Origin: Xanthobacter autotrophicus
Lineage (GTDB): Bacteria; Pseudomonadota; Alphaproteobacteria; Rhizobiales; Xanthobacteraceae
Length of the DNA stretch: 64,000 nucleotides
Assembly (NCBI RefSeq): GCF_030015065.1
Contig: NZ_JAIVFN010000002.1
Location: 62,001 to 126,000, forward strand
Direction of reading: 5' to 3'
In this document: positions 17,894 through 28,098 of the stretch, in pieces
Layout: each line of letters opens with the position of its first letter
Numbering within the stretch: the stretch's first letter is position 1
Notes under the pieces: generated by a model
What the model was told of the DNA's origin: nothing
The model's database searches: none
The model's input: only the letters and a program-made list of their open reading frames with translations
Translations under genes and position numbers: made by a program

Positions 17894-18042
17894 TATCGAC
17901 ATATCGATAATTTATACTATCGCTGCGATTGGCGCGACGTAAATGGCGTCACAAGAGTGACATGAAGGCCATATAGCGATCTGTCCACTCCTATCGACAT
18001 AATGACTCGTATGGAGCTATCTGTTTCCAGCGATATGTCGCT
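17894..18042. promoter_or_regulatory. set of four related operator-like sites before pstS2
   Basis: Site 1 TATCGACATATCGATA (17894-17909) is a perfect 6-bp inverted repeat with 4-nt spacer. Site 2 AGCGATCTGTC (17975-17985) differs by one base from site 4 AGCGATATGTCGCT (18029-18042). Site 3 TATCGACATAATGA (17992-18005) is a half-site. Site 4 contains the exact reverse complement of the site 1 core. They end 21 bp before the pstS2 start. The ArsR half of the downstream fusion is the obvious candidate binder. Confidence 0.5.
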
Positions 18043-18063
18043 AGGACCCAAGGGAGGCCAGCC

Positions 18064-19092
18064 GTGAATCGCATTCTTGTCTGGACAGCTGCGGCGACGC
18101 TCGCGGCCCTGTCGATGTTCGCGCCTCCGGCGCGCGCCGCGGAGGTGCGGGGTGCCGGCTCCACCTTCGCCTATCCGATCATCTGGAAATGGGCGGAGGC
18201 GTTTCGTGAGCGCACAGGCCACATCGTAGGATACCAGTCGGTGGGTTCGTCGGCCGGCGTCAACCGTATTAAGGACGGGGTGGTGGATTTCGGCGCGTCC
18301 GACAAGCCGCTGAAGCCGGAAGAACTGGAGAAATATGGCCTCGGCCAGTTCCCCATCGTGTTCGGTGGCGTCGTTCCGGTGTTCAACGTGGACGGCGTGG
18401 GGCCCGGCCAGCTCCGCTTCACCGGCGCCCTTCTCGCTGACATCTATCTCGGCAAGGTCACGACCTGGTCCGATCCCGCCATCAGGGCCCTCAATCCCGA
18501 CGTCAAGCTGCCCAACGCGAAGATCGTGGTGGTGCACCGTTCCGATGGATCTGGAACCACGTTCAACTGGGTGTCCTACCTTGCCAAGGCGAGCCCGGAG
18601 TGGAAGCAGCAGGTCGGCGAAGGCAGCGCAGTCGCCTGGCCGGTGGGGTATGGCGCGCGCGGTAACGAAGGGGTCTCGACCGAGGTCAAGCGGGTCCCGA
18701 ATGCCATCGGCTATGTCGAATACACCTATGTGGTGCAGGTGAAGCTGGCCTATGGCCTCGTCCAGAACCGTGCTGGCAAGTTCATCGCACCCAGCGCGGC
18801 GGCGTTCCAGGCGGCGGCGCTGAGCTTCGATTGGGCCGGCGCCAAGGACTTTTTCGTCGTCATCACCGATTCCCCCGCCGAGGATGCCTATCCTATTGCG
18901 GCGACCACCTTCGCTCTCATGTACCGCGAGCCGAAGGTGCCGGCGAACAGCCAAGCCGCCTTCGAGTTCTGGCGTTTCGCCCTGGGCGAGGGCGAGAAAT
19001 TTGCGTCCGAGCTCGGCTATGTTCCCTTGCCGCCGGCTCTGGTCCAGCAGGTCAAGGACTATTGGGCCAGGACCTTCAAGGGCGGCGCCTGA
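18064..19092 (+). CDS. pstS2: second periplasmic phosphate-binding protein (PstS family)
   Basis: A 342-residue exported protein with signal peptide RILVWTAAATLAALSMFAPP (cleavage near ARA-AE). PstS hallmarks are GAGSTFAYPIIWKW, GSSAGVNRIKDGVVDFGASD and HRSDGSGTTFNW. It is only distantly like the PstS at 16.5 kb and comes first in the arsenic run, before the arsR-arsC fusion. It starts with GTG after AAGGGAGG. It may pick out phosphate when arsenate is abundant, or scavenge arsenate itself. No permease genes accompany it, so it presumably shares PstCAB. Confidence 0.88.
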   Translation: MNRILVWTAAATLAALSMFAPPARAAEVRGAGSTFAYPIIWKWAEAFRERTGHIVGYQSVGSSAGVNRIKDGVVDFGASDKPLKPEELEKYGLGQFPIVFGGVVPVFNVDGVGPGQLRFTGALLADIYLGKVTTWSDPAIRALNPDVKLPNAKIVVVHRSDGSGTTFNWVSYLAKASPEWKQQVGEGSAVAWPVGYGARGNEGVSTEVKRVPNAIGYVEYTYVVQVKLAYGLVQNRAGKFIAPSAAAFQAAALSFDWAGAKDFFVVITDSPAEDAYPIAATTFALMYREPKVPANSQAAFEFWRFALGEGEKFASELGYVPLPPALVQQVKDYWARTFKGGA

Positions 19093-19137
19093 GGCACTTG
19101 GGCTGACGCGTGAGCAGCATTCGAACGGTGAGACAAG

Positions 19138-20025
19138 ATGGACGAGACGAAGCTGAATGGGGAAGACGCCACGCGGATCTTCGATGCGCTGTCCCAAGGC
19201 ACGCGCTTCGAGACTTATCGTCTTCTGCTGCGCTATGTGCCCTATGGCCTTCAGGCGGGCGACATCGCCCGCCTGCTGGCGGTAGCGCACAATACCATGT
19301 CGGTGCACCTCGGCGTGCTGGAGCGTGCCGGCCTTGTCACGTCGCGGCGCGAGGGACGGTCCATCATCTATGCCGTCAGCTTGTCCACAGCGGGCCCTGT
19401 GCTGAGCCAACTGATGGCGGAGATGGGTTTTGCCGTCTCCCCCCGGTGCGGGACCGGCCCCGCGGCCTTTCCACAGCTGCGTCCTGCCGCTGGGAATGAT
19501 CGCGTCTACAATGTTCTGCTGGTCTGCTCGGCCAACTCGGCACGGTCGCTGATCGCGGAGGCGTTGCTCAACCGCGAGGGGCGAGGCCGCTTCAAGGCCT
19601 ACTCGGCCGGCAGTCGGCCGAAGCTCAAGCCGCACTCGATGGCTATCGATCTGCTCGACTCGCTCGGCTACGACACGACGAACCTCGCCTCCAAGAGCTG
19701 GGATGGGTTCGCCAGGCCGGATGCGCCCCAGATGGATTTCGTCATCACTACCTGCGACGCCGCAGCTGGGGAAATCTGCCCTGCCTTCCCCGGTCATCCG
19801 CTACAGGCCCATTGGGGTCTGCCCGACCCGATCCGGGTGAAGGGAACCGAAGCTGAGCAGAAGGCTGCCTTCGTTGCCACCTACCGTCGGCTCGCCGGGC
19901 GTATCTCCGCCTTCGTCAACCTGCCATTTGAGCAGCTCGATCTTGCTTCGCTCAAGGAGCGCATCGGCGAGATCGGGAAAATGGAGGGAGCGACGGACCT
20001 CACACTCTCGGGACAGGCCGCGTGA
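19138..20025 (+). CDS. ArsR - low-molecular-weight-phosphatase-type ArsC fusion
   Basis: A 295-residue two-domain protein. Residues about 8-95 are an ArsR-type winged helix (GDIARLLAVAHNTMSVHLGV) without the CVC arsenic motif. Residues about 122-265 are an arsenate reductase of the LMW tyrosine phosphatase fold. Its P-loop CSANSARS (C-X5-R), general-acid region LPDPIRVKG and later cysteines in TTCDAAAGEICP fit the thioredoxin-coupled ArsC branch. It would reduce As(V) to As(III) for Acr3. The fusion suggests the reductase state, or arsenic bound to it, tunes DNA binding; this is inference. It sits 45 bp after pstS2. Confidence 0.9.
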   Translation: MDETKLNGEDATRIFDALSQGTRFETYRLLLRYVPYGLQAGDIARLLAVAHNTMSVHLGVLERAGLVTSRREGRSIIYAVSLSTAGPVLSQLMAEMGFAVSPRCGTGPAAFPQLRPAAGNDRVYNVLLVCSANSARSLIAEALLNREGRGRFKAYSAGSRPKLKPHSMAIDLLDSLGYDTTNLASKSWDGFARPDAPQMDFVITTCDAAAGEICPAFPGHPLQAHWGLPDPIRVKGTEAEQKAAFVATYRRLAGRISAFVNLPFEQLDLASLKERIGEIGKMEGATDLTLSGQAA

Positions 20026-20106
20026 ACTGTCGTCGTCCTGAAACAGACCGCGCCCACGCTCTCGCCGCAATCGGCCGCAGCTGGCGGCCTTGGGAGATCC
20101 CGCACC

Positions 20107-21168
<1,062 letters not shown>

Positions 21169-21220
21169 GATCATCGCGGCAACGCCGCACCTTTTCAAAG
21201 TTTGCGAGGATGACGGTGCC

Positions 21221-22264
21221 ATGAGAGTAGGGATCAACGGCCTCGGCCGCATTGGACGGCTTTCGCTTCGCGCGGCCATGGGGGCGGCCTACCGCCCGGA
21301 CAATGATCCGCGCGGCAACAACCGGCTCGAGATCGTTCATCTCAACGAGATCAAGGGTGGGGCGGAAGCCATCGCCCATCTCCTCGAATTCGACAGCGTA
21401 CAGGGGCGCTGGCGTGCGCCCATCGCAGCCGAGGGCGCGGATAGTGTGCGCATCGGCGAGAAGAGCTTGTCTTTCTCCTCTCACGCGACGCCGGGCGATA
21501 TCCCCTGGGGCGATCTCGGCGTGGACCTCGTACTGGAGTCCACCGGCAAGTTTCTCACCCCCGCCGTGCTCGAAGGTCACCTGAAGCGCGGCGCCAAGCG
21601 CGTAATCGTCGCCGCGCCGGTGAAAGACCCGTCCGTGCTGAACGTTGTGGTGGGGGTGAACGAGCAGCTCTACGACCGAGAGACGCATCCCATCGTCACC
21701 GCTGCCTCCTGCACCACCAACTGCCTCGCCCCGGTGGTGAAGGTGGTGCACGAGGCCATCGGCATCCGCCACGGCCAGATCACCACCATCCACGATCCCA
21801 CCAACACCAACGTGGTGGTGGACGCGCCCCACAAGGACCTGCGCCGCGCCCGCTCGGCCATGCTCTCGCTGCAGCCTACTACCACCGGCAGCGCCACCGC
21901 CATCGCCCTCATCTATCCCGAGCTGAAGGGCAAGCTGAACGGCCATGCGGTGCGCGCCCCGGTGCTCAACGCCTCGCTCACCGACTGCGTGTTCGAGCTC
22001 AACCGCGAGACCACGGCGGACGAGGTGAACGCGTTGTTCGCCAAGGCCGCCGCGGGTGCGCTCAACGGTATCCTCGGCTTCGAGCCGCGCCCTTTGGTGT
22101 CGGCGGACTACGCCCGCGACACCCGCTCCGCAATCGTTGATGGGCCGTCCACCCTCGTCACCGACGGCACCTTGCTCAAGGTCTATGCCTGGTACGATAA
22201 CGAGATGGGCTATGCCTGCCGCATGGTGGACCTTGCCTGCCACCTCGAACGCGTGGGGCTGTGA
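21221..22264 (+). CDS. ArsJ-associated glyceraldehyde-3-phosphate dehydrogenase
   Basis: A 347-residue GAPDH with NAD-binding [14 protein letters not shown], active-site [10 protein letters not shown] and C-terminal [15 protein letters not shown]. In arsJ operons this enzyme uses arsenate in place of phosphate to give unstable 1-arseno-3-phosphoglycerate, which ArsJ exports so that arsenate is lost outside. The insertion after [20 protein letters not shown] is usual for this branch rather than for the glycolytic enzyme. The gap to arsJ is 1 bp, so the two are coupled. Confidence 0.92.
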   Translation: MRVGINGLGRIGRLSLRAAMGAAYRPDNDPRGNNRLEIVHLNEIKGGAEAIAHLLEFDSVQGRWRAPIAAEGADSVRIGEKSLSFSSHATPGDIPWGDLGVDLVLESTGKFLTPAVLEGHLKRGAKRVIVAAPVKDPSVLNVVVGVNEQLYDRETHPIVTAASCTTNCLAPVVKVVHEAIGIRHGQITTIHDPTNTNVVVDAPHKDLRRARSAMLSLQPTTTGSATAIALIYPELKGKLNGHAVRAPVLNASLTDCVFELNRETTADEVNALFAKAAAGALNGILGFEPRPLVSADYARDTRSAIVDGPSTLVTDGTLLKVYAWYDNEMGYACRMVDLACHLERVGL

Positions 22265-22265
22265 G

Positions 22266-23525
22266 ATGGCGGCGTCATCCTCCGCGGGCCTGCGCAACTA
22301 CGCCATCGTCACCGCGGCCTATTGGGGCTTCACGCTGACCGACGGCGCCTTGCGCATGCTGGTGCTGTTCACCTTCTTCAAGCTCGGCTACTCGCCCTTC
22401 ACCCTCGCCTTCCTGTTCTTGCTCTACGAGGCGGCGGGCATCGGGGCGAACTTCATCGGCGGCTGGCTCGCCGCCCGCTTCGGCATCACCCGTATGCTGA
22501 CAGTCGGGCTCACGACCCAGATCGCCGGCTTCCTGCTGCTCTCCGCCATGTCGCCCACCTGGGAAACGGCCGTTCTTGTTGCCTGGGTGGTGGCGGCGCA
22601 GGGCGTGTGCGGCGTGGCGAAGGACCTCACCAAGACCGCCTCCAAGTCCGCCATCAAGGTGACGGAGGCCGAGGCCAAGGGTAACGCCGAGGGGCGCCTG
22701 TTTCGCTGGGTGGCGTGGTTCACCGGTTCCAAGAATGCCATGAAGGGCTTCGGCTTCTTTCTTGGCGGCGTGCTCCTGGAGGCGTTCGGCTTTCGCTTGT
22801 CGCTGTGGCTCATGGCTGCCGTGCTGGCGCTGGTGCTTCTCGGCGTGCTGCTGTCCCTGCCGCCTATGATGGGCAAGGCCAAGGCGAGTAGTTCGGCAAG
22901 AGAATTGTTCGGCAAGAGCCGGGGTGTGAACCTGCTCGCTGCTGCCCGCGTCGCCTTGTTCGGCGCGCGGGACGTGTGGTTCGTGGTGGGCGTGCCGGTC
23001 TTCCTCTATGGGATGGGCTGGACCTTTCCCATGGTGGGCGGCTTCCTCGCGCTGTGGACCATCGGCTACGGCATCGTGCAGGCATCCGCGCCCGCCGTGG
23101 TGAGCCGCAGCCCGGACGGCCTGTCCAAGGAAGTGCCAGCGGCGCGCTGGTGGGCGCTCGGCCTCGCTCTGGTGCCGGTGGCCATCGCCGTGCTCCTCGC
23201 CGTGACACCCCTGCGGCCGGACATCATCGTCGTGATCGGGCTCGCCATCTTCGGCGCCGCCTTCGCCGTGAACTCCTCCCTGCATTCCTACCTGATCCTG
23301 GCCTATGCCGGATCGGAGAAGGCAGCCGAGGACGTGGGTTTCTATTACGCCGCCAATGCAGCGGGGCGCTTCATCGGCACCCTCCTGTCCGGCCTGCTCT
23401 ATCAGGTGGGTGGGATCTATGCCTGCCTCGGGGGGTCGGCCCTGATGCTCGCCGTCTGTTTTGGCACCACCCTCCTGCTGCCGCTTCATTCCCAGCCGAT
23501 GGGAACGCCGGCACCGAGCAGATAA
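22266..23525 (+). CDS. arsJ: ArsJ, organoarsenical (1-arseno-3-phosphoglycerate) exporter
   Basis: A 419-residue MFS-type inner-membrane protein with about twelve hydrophobic segments, starting NYAIVTAAYWGFTLTDGALR as in known ArsJ. The cytoplasmic stretch KDLTKTASKSAIKVTEAEAK is also typical. It removes the arsenylated glycerate made by the neighbouring GAPDH, giving arsenate resistance without reduction. The ATG at 22266 directly follows the gapdh stop. The open frame extends further upstream but that part lies within gapdh. Confidence 0.93.
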   Translation: MAASSSAGLRNYAIVTAAYWGFTLTDGALRMLVLFTFFKLGYSPFTLAFLFLLYEAAGIGANFIGGWLAARFGITRMLTVGLTTQIAGFLLLSAMSPTWETAVLVAWVVAAQGVCGVAKDLTKTASKSAIKVTEAEAKGNAEGRLFRWVAWFTGSKNAMKGFGFFLGGVLLEAFGFRLSLWLMAAVLALVLLGVLLSLPPMMGKAKASSSARELFGKSRGVNLLAAARVALFGARDVWFVVGVPVFLYGMGWTFPMVGGFLALWTIGYGIVQASAPAVVSRSPDGLSKEVPAARWWALGLALVPVAIAVLLAVTPLRPDIIVVIGLAIFGAAFAVNSSLHSYLILAYAGSEKAAEDVGFYYAANAAGRFIGTLLSGLLYQVGGIYACLGGSALMLAVCFGTTLLLPLHSQPMGTPAPSR

Positions 23526-23591
23526 GGCTCCGGCTTCGAGTTCGCGTACCAGCATCGTCCGATTGAACTACACCGTCACTGGAGAGAAGAG

Positions 23592-24560
23592 ATGACGCTA
23601 CCGCGCTTTCTCGCACGCACCCTCTTGCTTGCCGCCATGTGCCTGGGGCCAAGCATCGCCCATGCCGACTTCAAGCTCGACCCACGCTTCACGGACGCGA
23701 ATGGCGACATGGTCGCGGACGCGCCGACTGATCCTTCCAAGCAGATCGACCCGGACACGCTGATCTTCTCCTACACCCCCGTTGAGGATCCGGCCGTCTA
23801 CGCCAAGGTGTGGCAGGAATTCACCGACCATCTCGCGAAGGTGACCGGCAAGAAGGTGCAGTTCTTCCCCGTGCAGTCCAACGCCGCCCAACTCGAAGCT
23901 ATGCGCGCCGGGCGCCTGCATGTGGCCGGCTTCAACACCGGCTCCAATCCCATCGCCGTCGCCTGCTCCGGCTTCGTGCCGTTCGCCATGATGGCCTCGA
24001 AGGACGGTGCCTACGGCTACGAGATGGAGATCATCACCTATCCCGGCTCCGGCATCACCAAGGTCGAGGACATCAAGGGGAAGAAGATGGCCTTCACCTC
24101 GGAGACCTCCAATTCCGGCTACAAGGCGCCGTCCGCGCTGCTGCGCTCGCAGTTCGGCATGGAGGCGGGCAAGGATTACGAACCCGCCTTCTCCGGCAAG
24201 CACGACAATTCCATCATCGGCGTCGCCAACAAGGATTATCCGGCAGCGGCCGTCGCCAATTCGGTGATGAAGCGCATGATCGCCCGCGGCGTGATCAAAC
24301 CCGAGCAGGTGGTGACGATCTACAAGTCGCAGACCTTCCCCACCACCGGCTATGGCTATGCCTACAATCTGAAGCCCGAGCTCGCCGCCAAGGTGAAAGA
24401 GGCGTTCTTCAGCTTCAATTGGGATGGCACTGCTCTCCTGAAGGAGTTCCAGTCGGCCGAGCCGCCGCAGGAGAAATTCATTCCCATCACCTTCAAGGAG
24501 ACCTGGGCGGTGGTGCGCCAGGTCGATGACGCCATGGGCGTCAGCTACGCCTGCAAGTAA
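23592..24560 (+). CDS. phnD: phosphate/phosphite/phosphonate ABC transporter binding protein (PhnD family)
   Basis: A 322-residue exported binding protein with signal peptide [19 protein letters not shown]. Early in the mature protein DANGDMVAD looks like an EF-hand type calcium loop. The PhnD core follows: [39 protein letters not shown] and [19 protein letters not shown]. Family members bind phosphonates, phosphite or phosphate. It starts 66 bp after arsJ with a good SD (GGAGAG). An arsenic-related ligand such as arsenate, an arsonate or an arseno-sugar phosphate is a possibility suggested only by the neighbours. Confidence 0.88.
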   Translation: MTLPRFLARTLLLAAMCLGPSIAHADFKLDPRFTDANGDMVADAPTDPSKQIDPDTLIFSYTPVEDPAVYAKVWQEFTDHLAKVTGKKVQFFPVQSNAAQLEAMRAGRLHVAGFNTGSNPIAVACSGFVPFAMMASKDGAYGYEMEIITYPGSGITKVEDIKGKKMAFTSETSNSGYKAPSALLRSQFGMEAGKDYEPAFSGKHDNSIIGVANKDYPAAAVANSVMKRMIARGVIKPEQVVTIYKSQTFPTTGYGYAYNLKPELAAKVKEAFFSFNWDGTALLKEFQSAEPPQEKFIPITFKETWAVVRQVDDAMGVSYACK

Positions 24561-24583
24561 ACTCTGGAGAGAGGGACTGTGGG

Positions 24584-25438
24584 ATGCTGACCATCGCCGG
24601 TCTGTCCAAGCGCTACGCCAAGGGGGACAAGGCCCTCGATGATGTTTCGCTCAGCATCCCCGCCGGCCAGGTGGTGGGCCTGATCGGTCCGTCGGGGGCA
24701 GGCAAGTCCACCCTCATCCGCTGCATGAACCGGCTGGTGGAGCCCACGTCCGGCTCCATCCGCCTCGGCGACACCGAGATCACCCGCCTCGGAGGCATGG
24801 GCCTGCGGCGCGCGCGGCGGCGCATGGGCATGATCTTCCAGGAATATGCCCTGGTGGAGCGCCTCACGGTGATGGAGAACGTGCTCTCCGGCCGGCTCGG
24901 ATACGTGGGCTTCTGGCGCGCCTTCCTGCGCCGGTTTCCCCAGGCCGACGTTGACCGGGCCTTCGCCGTGCTCGACCGCGTTGGCCTGATGGATCACGTG
25001 GACAAGAGGGCGGACGAGCTGTCCGGCGGCCAGCGCCAGCGCGTCGGCATCGCCCGCGCTCTGGTGCAGGAGCCGGACATCATGCTAGTGGACGAGCCCA
25101 CCGCCAGCCTCGACCCCAAGACCTCGCGCCAGATCATGCGCCTCATCGTCGAGGTGTGCGCCGAGCGCCGGCTCGCCGCCATCGTCAACATCCACGACGT
25201 GGCGCTGGCGCAGATGTTCGTCCAGCGCATCATCGGCCTCAAGGCCGGGCGCACCGTGTTCGACGGCCCTCCGGAGGCACTCGACACCGATGTGCTCACC
25301 GCCATCTATGGCGAGGAGGACTGGTCGCGCACCATCCGCGAGGCGGAGGATGATGCGGTGGAAGAAGCCGCCGCCGAGGATGCGGTCCGTGTCCTGCGGG
25401 TCCAGGCCACGCCATCCGCCGTGGCGAGGACGCTGTGA
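24584..25438 (+). CDS. phnC: phosphonate-type ABC transporter ATP-binding protein
   Basis: A 284-residue ATPase with Walker [10 protein letters not shown], signature [16 protein letters not shown], Walker [15 protein letters not shown] and switch His in [11 protein letters not shown]. The PhnC-typical [20 protein letters not shown] is also present. It powers import through the two PhnE permeases. Its acidic C-terminal extension of about 30 residues ([15 protein letters not shown]) is not part of the core ATPase. The stop overlaps the next gene. Confidence 0.9.
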   Translation: MLTIAGLSKRYAKGDKALDDVSLSIPAGQVVGLIGPSGAGKSTLIRCMNRLVEPTSGSIRLGDTEITRLGGMGLRRARRRMGMIFQEYALVERLTVMENVLSGRLGYVGFWRAFLRRFPQADVDRAFAVLDRVGLMDHVDKRADELSGGQRQRVGIARALVQEPDIMLVDEPTASLDPKTSRQIMRLIVEVCAERRLAAIVNIHDVALAQMFVQRIIGLKAGRTVFDGPPEALDTDVLTAIYGEEDWSRTIREAEDDAVEEAAAEDAVRVLRVQATPSAVARTL

Positions 25439-26241
25439 GCGCTGTGTCCGTTCCGGCGCACCGCTGGCGGCCGCCGCCGCTCGTCGCCAATCCCTGGCTG
25501 CGCTATGCACTCATCGGCGGCGCGGCGCTCTATCTGGCGCTCGCCCTCGGCAGCGTCGAGGTCAACTGGGCACGCCTGTCGGACGGCTGGGCGCGCGGGT
25601 TGCGCTTCATCTCCGGCTTCCTGGAGCCGAACTTCTCCCGGCGCTGGGACGACATCATCCAGGGCATGATCGAGAGCCTGACCATGACGGTGACCTCCAC
25701 CGTGGTGGGCATCGCCATCTCGGTTCCCATCGGCATCGGCGCCGCCCGCAACGTGGTGCCGCGCGGGGTCTATTTCGCTTGCCGGGCCATCATCGCCGTG
25801 TCGCGGTCCCTGCAGGAGATCATCGTCGCCATATTGCTGGTGGCCATGGTGGGCTTCGGGCCGTTCGCGGGCTTCCTCACCCTGTCGTTCGCCACCATCG
25901 GCTTCCTCTCCAAGCTGCTGGCCGAGGACATCGAGGACATCGACCCCGCCCCTGTGGAGGCGATCCGCGCCACCGGGGCGCCCTGGCCATCGCTGATCGC
26001 CTTTGGGGTGCTGCCGCAGGTGGCGCCGCGCCTCCTCGGGCTTTCGCTCTACCGGCTCGACATCAATTTCCGCGAATCCGCGGTGGTGGGCATCGTCGGC
26101 GCGGGCGGCATCGGTGCCACGCTCAACACCGCTATCGATCGTTACGAGTTCGACAGCGCCGCCGCCATCCTCATCCTCATCATCGCCATCGTGATGGCGA
26201 GCGAATATGTCTCCGGCCTCGTGCGCGGGCCGGTGAAATAA
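25435..26241 (+). CDS. phnE: phosphonate-type ABC transporter permease PhnE, copy 1
   Basis: A 268-residue inner-membrane permease with six hydrophobic segments and the EAA motif [21 protein letters not shown]. The C-terminal [20 protein letters not shown] is typical of PhnE. The GTG start overlaps the phnC stop by 4 bp, and the TAA stop overlaps the next ATG (TAATG). It pairs with copy 2 as a heterodimer, as in PhnE1/PhnE2 systems. Confidence 0.9.
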   Translation: MSAVSVPAHRWRPPPLVANPWLRYALIGGAALYLALALGSVEVNWARLSDGWARGLRFISGFLEPNFSRRWDDIIQGMIESLTMTVTSTVVGIAISVPIGIGAARNVVPRGVYFACRAIIAVSRSLQEIIVAILLVAMVGFGPFAGFLTLSFATIGFLSKLLAEDIEDIDPAPVEAIRATGAPWPSLIAFGVLPQVAPRLLGLSLYRLDINFRESAVVGIVGAGGIGATLNTAIDRYEFDSAAAILILIIAIVMASEYVSGLVRGPVK

Positions 26242-27059
26242 TGCCGGTCATAGCCCTCCCCGAAGGCCGCCGGTCCTGGCAACGGCGCACTTCGCGCGGC
26301 CAGATCGCCGTGTGGTTCGGCTGGCTTCTCGCCGTGGCCTTCACCGTGTTCTGCTGGCGGGTGATGACGGAAGGCACCATCTGGGCCTTCGTCTGGGATG
26401 CCCCCACCCAGGCCGCCGACATCGGCGCGCGCATGGTCCCGCCGCGCTGGTCCTATTTCCCGGCACTGCTCAAGCCGCTTTGGGACACGCTCAACATTGC
26501 CACCCTCGGCACGCTCATCGCCATCGTGCTGTCGGTGCCGGTGGCCTTCCTCGCGGCACGCAACACCACGCCTAGCGCCGCCTTCGTGCGGCCGCTGGCG
26601 CTGTTCGTCATCGTCGCCTCGCGCTCCATTAATTCCATCATCTGGGCGCTGCTGCTGGTGGCGATCCTGGGTCCGGGCGTGCTGGCCGGCATCATCGCCA
26701 TCGCGCTCAGGTCCATCGGCTTCATCGGCAAGCTGCTCTACGAGGCCATCGAGGAAATCGACGAGAGCCAGGTGGAGGCGATCCGCGCTACCGGCGCCTC
26801 GGGCGCCCAGACCCTCGCCTACGGGATCGTGCCGCAGATCATGCCCGCCTTCGCCGGCATCAGCGTGTTTCGCTGGGACATCAACATCCGCGAATCCACG
26901 GTGCTCGGCCTGGTTGGCGCGGGCGGGATAGGACTCAACCTGGAAAGCTCGCTCAATACGCTGGCGTGGCCGCAGGTGACGCTGATCCTCATGGTGATCC
27001 TCGCCACCGTGGTGGTGAGCGAATGGGTGTCCGCCAAGGTCCGCCACGCCATCATCTGA
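26241..27059 (+). CDS. phnE: phosphonate-type ABC transporter permease PhnE, copy 2
   Basis: A 272-residue permease with EAA motif [20 protein letters not shown] and C-terminal RESTVLGLVGAGGIGLNLES, clearly paralogous to copy 1. The longer N terminus before the first core helix (GRRSWQRRTSRGQIAVWFG) is usual in the second PhnE. The open frame runs far upstream, but the true start is the ATG that overlaps the copy 1 stop. It lies 17 bp before arsC, so the transporter and reductase are probably cotranscribed. Confidence 0.9.
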   Translation: MPVIALPEGRRSWQRRTSRGQIAVWFGWLLAVAFTVFCWRVMTEGTIWAFVWDAPTQAADIGARMVPPRWSYFPALLKPLWDTLNIATLGTLIAIVLSVPVAFLAARNTTPSAAFVRPLALFVIVASRSINSIIWALLLVAILGPGVLAGIIAIALRSIGFIGKLLYEAIEEIDESQVEAIRATGASGAQTLAYGIVPQIMPAFAGISVFRWDINIRESTVLGLVGAGGIGLNLESSLNTLAWPQVTLILMVILATVVVSEWVSAKVRHAII

Positions 27060-27076
27060 TCTTCGGAGCCTGAACG

Positions 27077-27511
27077 ATGACTGAGCATTCCCTTGTCACC
27101 ATCTGGCACAATCCGGCCTGCGGCACATCGCGCAACACGCTCGCCCTGATCCGCAACGCCGGTATCGAGCCGACGATCGTCGAATATCTCAAGACCCCGC
27201 CCGCGCGGGAAGAGGTCGCCGCCGCCATCGCCGCGGCGGGCCTCACGGTGCGCGCCGCGACCCGCCAGAAGGGCACACCCTATGCCGAACTCGGCCTCGA
27301 CGATCCCGCCCTCACCGACGACACTCTGCTCGATGCCATGATGGCCCACCCCATCCTCATTAACCGGCCGTTCGTCTTCACCCCGCTCGGGGCGCGGCTG
27401 TGCCGGCCGTCGGAAAGGGTCCTGGACATCCTGCCCGCGCCGCAGAAAGGGCCGTTTACGAAGGAGGATGGAGAGGTGGTGATCGATGCCGAGGGACGGC
27501 GCGTTTGCTGA
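27077..27511 (+). CDS. arsC: glutaredoxin-coupled arsenate reductase
   Basis: A 144-residue ArsC of the E. coli plasmid R773 type. The catalytic C15 lies in HNPACGTSRN, with arginines in RAATRQKGTPYAELGL and HPILINRPFV that bind arsenate. It reduces As(V) to As(III) with glutathione and glutaredoxin. It is unrelated in fold to the LMW-phosphatase ArsC domain at 19.5 kb, so the island carries two independent arsenate reductases. It is the last gene of the long plus-strand run, with SD GGAG 9 nt before the ATG. Confidence 0.95.
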   Translation: MTEHSLVTIWHNPACGTSRNTLALIRNAGIEPTIVEYLKTPPAREEVAAAIAAAGLTVRAATRQKGTPYAELGLDDPALTDDTLLDAMMAHPILINRPFVFTPLGARLCRPSERVLDILPAPQKGPFTKEDGEVVIDAEGRRVC

Positions 27512-27548
27512 CGCGGGGAGCGCTTTCAAGTATGCCTTGATGATTGAC

Positions 27549-27565
27549 ACATTGATGATCGATGT
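27549..27565. promoter_or_regulatory. PadR-type operator
   Basis: ACATTGATGATCGATGT is a 17-bp near-perfect palindrome (one mismatch) with the ACAT...ATGT ends typical of PadR sites. It lies between a TTGACA (27544-27549) and a TATAGC (27565-27570). The spacing of 15 bp is short for a normal promoter. The padR start codon at 27579 is so close that the transcript could be leaderless. Confidence 0.5.
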
Positions 27566-27578
27566 ATAGCCTTCCTGC

Positions 27579-28037
27579 ATGTCTCGAACCTCTCCATCGG
27601 CCACCCCATCCGTTCCGCCGTCGCCCGCCCCGGTGCCGAAGCCCGGGCCCGATTTCCTGAGCCGTGCCTACTGGAACGGCACCATCAAGATGAGCCTGTC
27701 CAAATTCTTCATTCTGTGCGTGCTGCATCAGCGGCCCATGCACGGATACGACGTGGCAAGGGCAGTCGAGGCAACGACGAACGGCTGCTGTTCCCCTGCA
27801 GAGGGCACCATCTATCCGGTGCTGCGGGAGTTCGAGGAGGGCGGATACGTCACCGCTGCAAGCGAGGTGGTCTCGGGCCGCGAGCGCAAGGTCTACACCC
27901 TCACGGACAAGGGCCGCGCCGCCTTCAAGGTGGCGGTGGAGGCCTGGATGGACGTAACGCGCTGTCTGGTCGACGCGGAGAAGATGATCGCCGGCGCGCC
28001 GGACAAAGTCGGGAGCACTCCGGGATGCTGCCCCTGA
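27579..28037 (+). CDS. cysteine-rich PadR-family regulator
   Basis: A 152-residue PadR winged-helix protein: MSLSKFFILCVLHQRPMHGY, then EGTIYPVLREFEEGGYV and GRERKVYTLTDKGRAAF. Unusual for PadR are a CC pair in the recognition region (NGCCSPAEG) and a CC at the very C terminus (PGCCP), plus two more cysteines. Vicinal cysteines are typical As(III), Sb(III) or Hg(II) ligands, so it may be a trivalent-arsenic sensor; that is inference. A proline-rich N-terminal extension precedes the HTH. No SD is visible before the ATG. It heads the flavoprotein-MFS unit. Confidence 0.85.
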   Translation: MSRTSPSATPSVPPSPAPVPKPGPDFLSRAYWNGTIKMSLSKFFILCVLHQRPMHGYDVARAVEATTNGCCSPAEGTIYPVLREFEEGGYVTAASEVVSGRERKVYTLTDKGRAAFKVAVEAWMDVTRCLVDAEKMIAGAPDKVGSTPGCCP

Positions 28038-28098
28038 CCCGCATTCATTTGCCCTTAAGCATCGCTCGTCAATGGATCGACCATCGGAGTCTCCCGTC

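Noticed and set aside
17917-19797. A 626-codon minus-strand frame opposite pstS2 and the arsR-arsC fusion
   Set aside because: Both plus-strand genes have clear motifs, starts and ribosome sites; the reverse frame has none.
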